Shown here: piece after piece, positions 61,054 through 64,000 of the stretch
Numbering within the stretch: the stretch's first letter is position 1
Layout of the letters: each line of letters starts with the position of its first letter
Assembly (NCBI GenBank): GCA_036172665.1
Contig: CM069875.1
Coordinates: 12,604,001-12,668,000, forward strand
DNA length: 64,000 nt
Direction: 5' to 3'
From: Prosopocoilus inquinatus
Lineage: Eukaryota; Arthropoda; Insecta; Coleoptera; Lucanidae
The notes under the pieces: model-generated
Told to the model about the DNA's origin: nothing
Seen by the model: the letters and a program-made list of their open reading frames with translations, nothing else
Databases searched by the model: none
Translations under genes and position numbers: made by a program

Positions 61054-62109
61054 ATGGATATTTTGGGAGTAACTGATAAAATTAAATTGGACACTTCAAT
61101 AACCAGTATGGAGTTCCATTCACACTTACCATTCAGTTCATCATTTGGTAATAACGATGAAGTGCGTATCACCGTACCTGAGATCGACAATTACACCCTC
61201 CCTTGCGAAAGTTATTTGTACGTAGAGGGAAGACTGCGTTTGGTTAGTGATAATACTAAACACAGTGCGACGGCACAATTGATAAATAATCCGGTAGCTT
61301 ATATGTTTAGCGAGATTAGATATCTTCTGAACGGAGTACAGGTGGATTCGGTAAGAAATGTTGGCATAACATCAACAATGAAAGGGTATTTTTCTTTTAC
61401 TCGCAACGATACAGTAAAATTGGAAAATGCAGGATGGATTCAGGAGAATGATAAAATGAGCGATATACTCAACGTTAAGGGAAATTTCTCAGCAAGTGTA
61501 CCTTTAAAGACACTATTAGGTTTTGGGGAAGATTATAAAAAGATCGTCTTGAATATGAGGCAAGAATTAGTATTGATCAGAGCAAATGATGACGTTGATG
61601 CAGTTGTGGAAACAAACAAGACGGAAAAGATTAAATTAATAATTGACAAAATTGTATGGCGTATACCTCATATTTCTGTTGGACTACGTGAGCAATTGGC
61701 TTTAACGAGAGTGACAGACAGAGATGTTGAAATACAAATTCCTTTCAGAAGCTGGGAGTTGCACGAGTATCCGTCGCTCCCAACTACGACAAGTCATTCT
61801 TGGACAGTAAAAACGGCTCCGCAGTTGGAAACGCCAAGGTACATAATCATCGGTTTTCAAACTAAGCGAAAGGGTGTCGTCGATGCAAACATGAGTCTGT
61901 TTGATGACGTTAAGTTAAAATCATTAACGGTATTTCTAAATGGCGAACGCTATCCGTACGACAATATTGAAATTGATATTGAAAATAACAAATACGCCGT
62001 TATATACGACATGTATTCTAGATTTCAGGAAAATTACTCTATTTTTCCAGATATATCTTTTGTATATTTAATTGTTTTTAACAATTTAACTGTAAGTATT
62101 ATTAAGTAA
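61054..62109 (+). CDS. Candidate major capsid protein, probably shortened at the C-terminus
   Basis: 351 residues from ATG 61054. Mixed beta-rich sequence: IDNYTLPCESYLYVEGRLRL near 45-64, a region with MFSEIRYLLNGVQVDSV, IPFRSWELHEYPSLPTTTSH (about 229-248) and a segment with PRYIIIGFQTKRKG. The WELHEYP...IIGFQTKRK signature is one I associate with capsid-like proteins of virus-derived elements in insects. No transmembrane segment. The last 22 residues are hydrophobic and unlike the rest, so the ORF probably lost its normal end; from memory, related proteins are longer. A double jelly-roll fold is expected if this is the Polinton/adintovirus-type capsid, but I cannot show it. Confidence 0.55.
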   Translation: MDILGVTDKIKLDTSITSMEFHSHLPFSSSFGNNDEVRITVPEIDNYTLPCESYLYVEGRLRLVSDNTKHSATAQLINNPVAYMFSEIRYLLNGVQVDSVRNVGITSTMKGYFSFTRNDTVKLENAGWIQENDKMSDILNVKGNFSASVPLKTLLGFGEDYKKIVLNMRQELVLIRANDDVDAVVETNKTEKIKLIIDKIVWRIPHISVGLREQLALTRVTDRDVEIQIPFRSWELHEYPSLPTTTSHSWTVKTAPQLETPRYIIIGFQTKRKGVVDANMSLFDDVKLKSLTVFLNGERYPYDNIEIDIENNKYAVIYDMYSRFQENYSIFPDISFVYLIVFNNLTVSIIK

Positions 62110-62149
62110 GATTTACGTTTTAATGTTTTAATATACTCCGTATTTTTGC

Positions 62150-63853
62150 ATGCTAGTAATGTCCTTTGGAAATGAACGCCCAATTTTACAGCAATATTTA
62201 CAAGGAAATCCTTCTTCAACAGTAACTACTAGCGTGGAATCTGCATTTAGAGAAACACAGACAGGAGTGGCAAGTACTGCTCAAGTAAATGTTTCTCAGA
62301 GTGCATTTACCACTCAAGCAAATGTGCCGCCTTCATGGTGGAATGAAATTGATAATTCCTCTTTCCTGTTGCAAGAAGGAATTATCAATGATTCTACACT
62401 GAACGCAGTTGGTGACGTAATAGATCGTGTGGATTCTCGAGACATTCATTCCAGTCAACCAATTGTTAGCCAATTGCTGGTTCCTAGCCCTTGTATTCTT
62501 AATCAGCAATCTACCCAACCTCCTTTTATTATTCCACAACAATTAATCGCTACTTCTTCTTTAATGAAACCACCAAATCAAACTTCGAAACCACCAAATA
62601 AACCAGTTTCCCCATCAAATAAATCAGTTCCCATTCTTAAACAACCCACTCAACCCCTTATTTCTTCTTTCCTTACGCAAACCAAACCTACTCAACCCCT
62701 CATTTCTCAACAGTCAATAGTTACTCCTATTGTAACATCCACATCAGCCTCTACTACTTTGGTTGCTGTTACATCCGTTCCTATTGCTACATCGGAAACT
62801 GTTCCTATTACATCCGTCTTTACAACTCCGAGTGCCATTTCTAGATCTGTTATTTCTAAATCAAAAACTCCGAGTTCCATTTCTAAATCTGTTTCTAAAT
62901 CCGTTTCTAATACTCGTGAACCCACACAATATTTACGCACCCTACGTGGCAACCAATATTCTCGTCTAAGGACCGTTAGCGACAAGTATGAAAGAGTGTG
63001 GTTGCCTAAAGCAGAATATTTGCAACGCAGAAGGGAACGCACAATGGAACGTAGATTGGAAAGAATTGCTAATGAAAGAGTTTTTCTTTCTTCTTTGCGT
63101 TCAAATGATGACTTGATGCATAGTGCGGAGTTGCAAGGTCAACTTAGTCAGTCGCAACCCCGTGTTGTTGCAGATAATATCCCGCTAAATCCTAATGACT
63201 CAGTTTATGATATAATTGATATATCAGACCGTTCAATGGAGATATCTCAATTATCACCAATTGGGAATAATAATAACACGAACTCATCAATTAATATTAA
63301 TCCAGTAATGATTAATAATTCTCCTTCTGTTCGTCGACCGAGGACTATTAATCTACCGAGGACTAATGTTAGTGAATCTGCTAATATTATATCCAATATT
63401 CAGAATTTGTCATCTTCACAATCACAACCGGAACTACTTATCCCACCCTCTCAAATTCCACCTTCTCGACTTCAGATTTCACCTTCTCGGCTTGAAATAT
63501 CCTCTCCTAGTGTCCGAACCTCTACACCTATTCGATCCCTTTCCTCATCACAACATGTTATACCCCTTCCTTCACCCTCTCCCAATTTAGTGGGAGTTAT
63601 CTCAACAGCAGTCCAAAATTATTATGACGGAATTATGCCTGAAGTCAGGAACTGTTGTTTAGAGGGTGAGAAAAATCTTAGAAAAGTCACGGATGAGTTG
63701 CAATCTTGTCGTGAAATTTTACGTACAGTTCGCTTAAGGTCTCCGACTGACCAGGCTTTAAACGAACAATATGACAAAATTTCCCTCATTCACAACCGTC
63801 TGAGCCTGATCCAAGATTTGTTTCATAATCTTGTCGCAGACATATCTATTTAA
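62150..63853 (+). CDS. 567-residue Ser/Pro-rich protein of the cassette
   Basis: ATG at 62150, with a second in-frame ATG at 62159 in better context. Residues 1-270 are low-complexity, rich in Ser, Thr, Pro and Gln, with runs such as KPPNKPVSPSNKSVP. A basic helical segment (RRRERTMERRLERIANERV) lies at about 290-309, then more Ser/Pro/Asn-rich sequence, then a helical C-terminal domain from about 480 (YYDGIMPEVRNCC...). No enzyme motif or membrane segment. It could be a structural or tegument-like protein, or the first gene of a different unit. It follows the capsid candidate by 40 bp on the same strand. Confidence 0.6.
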   Translation: MLVMSFGNERPILQQYLQGNPSSTVTTSVESAFRETQTGVASTAQVNVSQSAFTTQANVPPSWWNEIDNSSFLLQEGIINDSTLNAVGDVIDRVDSRDIHSSQPIVSQLLVPSPCILNQQSTQPPFIIPQQLIATSSLMKPPNQTSKPPNKPVSPSNKSVPILKQPTQPLISSFLTQTKPTQPLISQQSIVTPIVTSTSASTTLVAVTSVPIATSETVPITSVFTTPSAISRSVISKSKTPSSISKSVSKSVSNTREPTQYLRTLRGNQYSRLRTVSDKYERVWLPKAEYLQRRRERTMERRLERIANERVFLSSLRSNDDLMHSAELQGQLSQSQPRVVADNIPLNPNDSVYDIIDISDRSMEISQLSPIGNNNNTNSSININPVMINNSPSVRRPRTINLPRTNVSESANIISNIQNLSSSQSQPELLIPPSQIPPSRLQISPSRLEISSPSVRTSTPIRSLSSSQHVIPLPSPSPNLVGVISTAVQNYYDGIMPEVRNCCLEGEKNLRKVTDELQSCREILRTVRLRSPTDQALNEQYDKISLIHNRLSLIQDLFHNLVADISI

Positions 63854-63915
63854 AAGATTAAGTTTGATTTAGTGTCTTAAGATTTAACTTTTTCTCTTAA
63901 GTAGATATGTCTGCG
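63835..63915. repeat. 14-bp inverted repeat at the end of the 567-aa gene
   Basis: CGCAGACATATCTA (63835-63848) is exactly complementary to TAGATATGTCTGCG (63902-63915), with a 53-nt loop that holds TTAAAAGATTAAG and CTTAAGATTTAAC words. The left arm covers the last codons and the stop (63851-63853 lies just after). Could be a transcript-ending hairpin or part of a terminal structure. Confidence 0.65.
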
Positions 63916-64000
63916 AATTATATTGTTGTTCAATGGTATGTTCCTCACATGAAGTTGGAAATGTTGTCGAGGTATTAGGTATGTTTTCGAGGATATAAAA
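63916..64000 (+). other. Window edge, possible next gene start
   Basis: An ATG at 63907, inside the right inverted-repeat arm, opens 23 codons that end TAG at 63976-63978. Too short to call. Confidence 0.25.

Noticed and set aside
1..64000. tRNA, rRNA or CRISPR features
   Set aside because: No cloverleaf with an intact B box, no rRNA-like conserved blocks and no array of regularly spaced direct repeats were found by reading.

Overview
The window looks like repeat-dense, AT-rich arthropod (most likely insect) nuclear DNA. The grounds are errantivirus-type envelope remains, four promoters or LTRs carrying the arthropod-style TCAGT initiator, a THAP-domain exon pair with GT/AG introns, DUF4806-like remains and several insect-style foldback/MITE families. 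I see no intact ordinary host gene, no tRNA or rRNA and no CRISPR. Most of the window is nested transposable elements. The last 6.5 kb is a virus-like capsid gene cassette.

Layout. 343-1857 is a non-autonomous hAT element with an 8-bp target duplication. 2332-2862 is a foldback repeat. A THAP gene remnant has exons at about 2967-3119 and 10119-10226; its 7-kb intron holds a complete Ty3/gypsy element (E1, 3370-9902) with identical 344-bp LTRs. 11172-18591 is a decayed relative (E3), split by a 2.0-kb insertion. 20894-25469 (E5) is a gypsy element of a second lineage with near-identical 171-bp LTRs and one frame break. 26419-31008 holds exon-like blocks and a broken CACTA-like transposase. 31122-37401 (E2) is a second copy of the E1 family, intact in gag and pol but with an aberrant 5' end. 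37406-40384 is foldback repeats. 40385-44100 (E4, minus strand) is a relic related to E3. 44235-46913 is a second CACTA-like relic followed by a DUF4806-like relic. 47121-52596 (E6) has a complete gag-pol ORF and a hAT insertion in its 5' LTR. 53130-56347 (E7) is an errantivirus-like relic with integrase and envelope fragments. 56541-57136 is a mariner-like MITE.

Two things stand out. First, the E1/E2 polyprotein continues past integrase into a macro domain resembling the ADP-ribosyl hydrolase TARG1/OARD1, with both presumed catalytic residues in place, and then a CCCH zinc finger. The related E3 ends just after integrase, so this looks like a cellular domain captured by a gypsy lineage.

Second, 57637-63853 is a colinear plus-strand cassette of virus type. 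It has a TATA/TCAGT promoter with 31-bp spacing, a small intron whose splicing creates the first ATG, a parvovirus-type phospholipase A2 protein, an adenain-like cysteine protease reached through a correctly phased A AAA AAC slippery site, a split minor-capsid candidate, a 57-aa basic ORF overlapping it at TAATG, a major-capsid candidate and a 567-aa Ser/Pro-rich protein. The PLA2 plus adenain plus capsid combination points to the Polinton/Maverick-adintovirus world. No polymerase, integrase or packaging ATPase lies in the window, so the lineage stays open. Several genes carry frame breaks, so the copy may be an endogenous relic or may rely on frameshifting.
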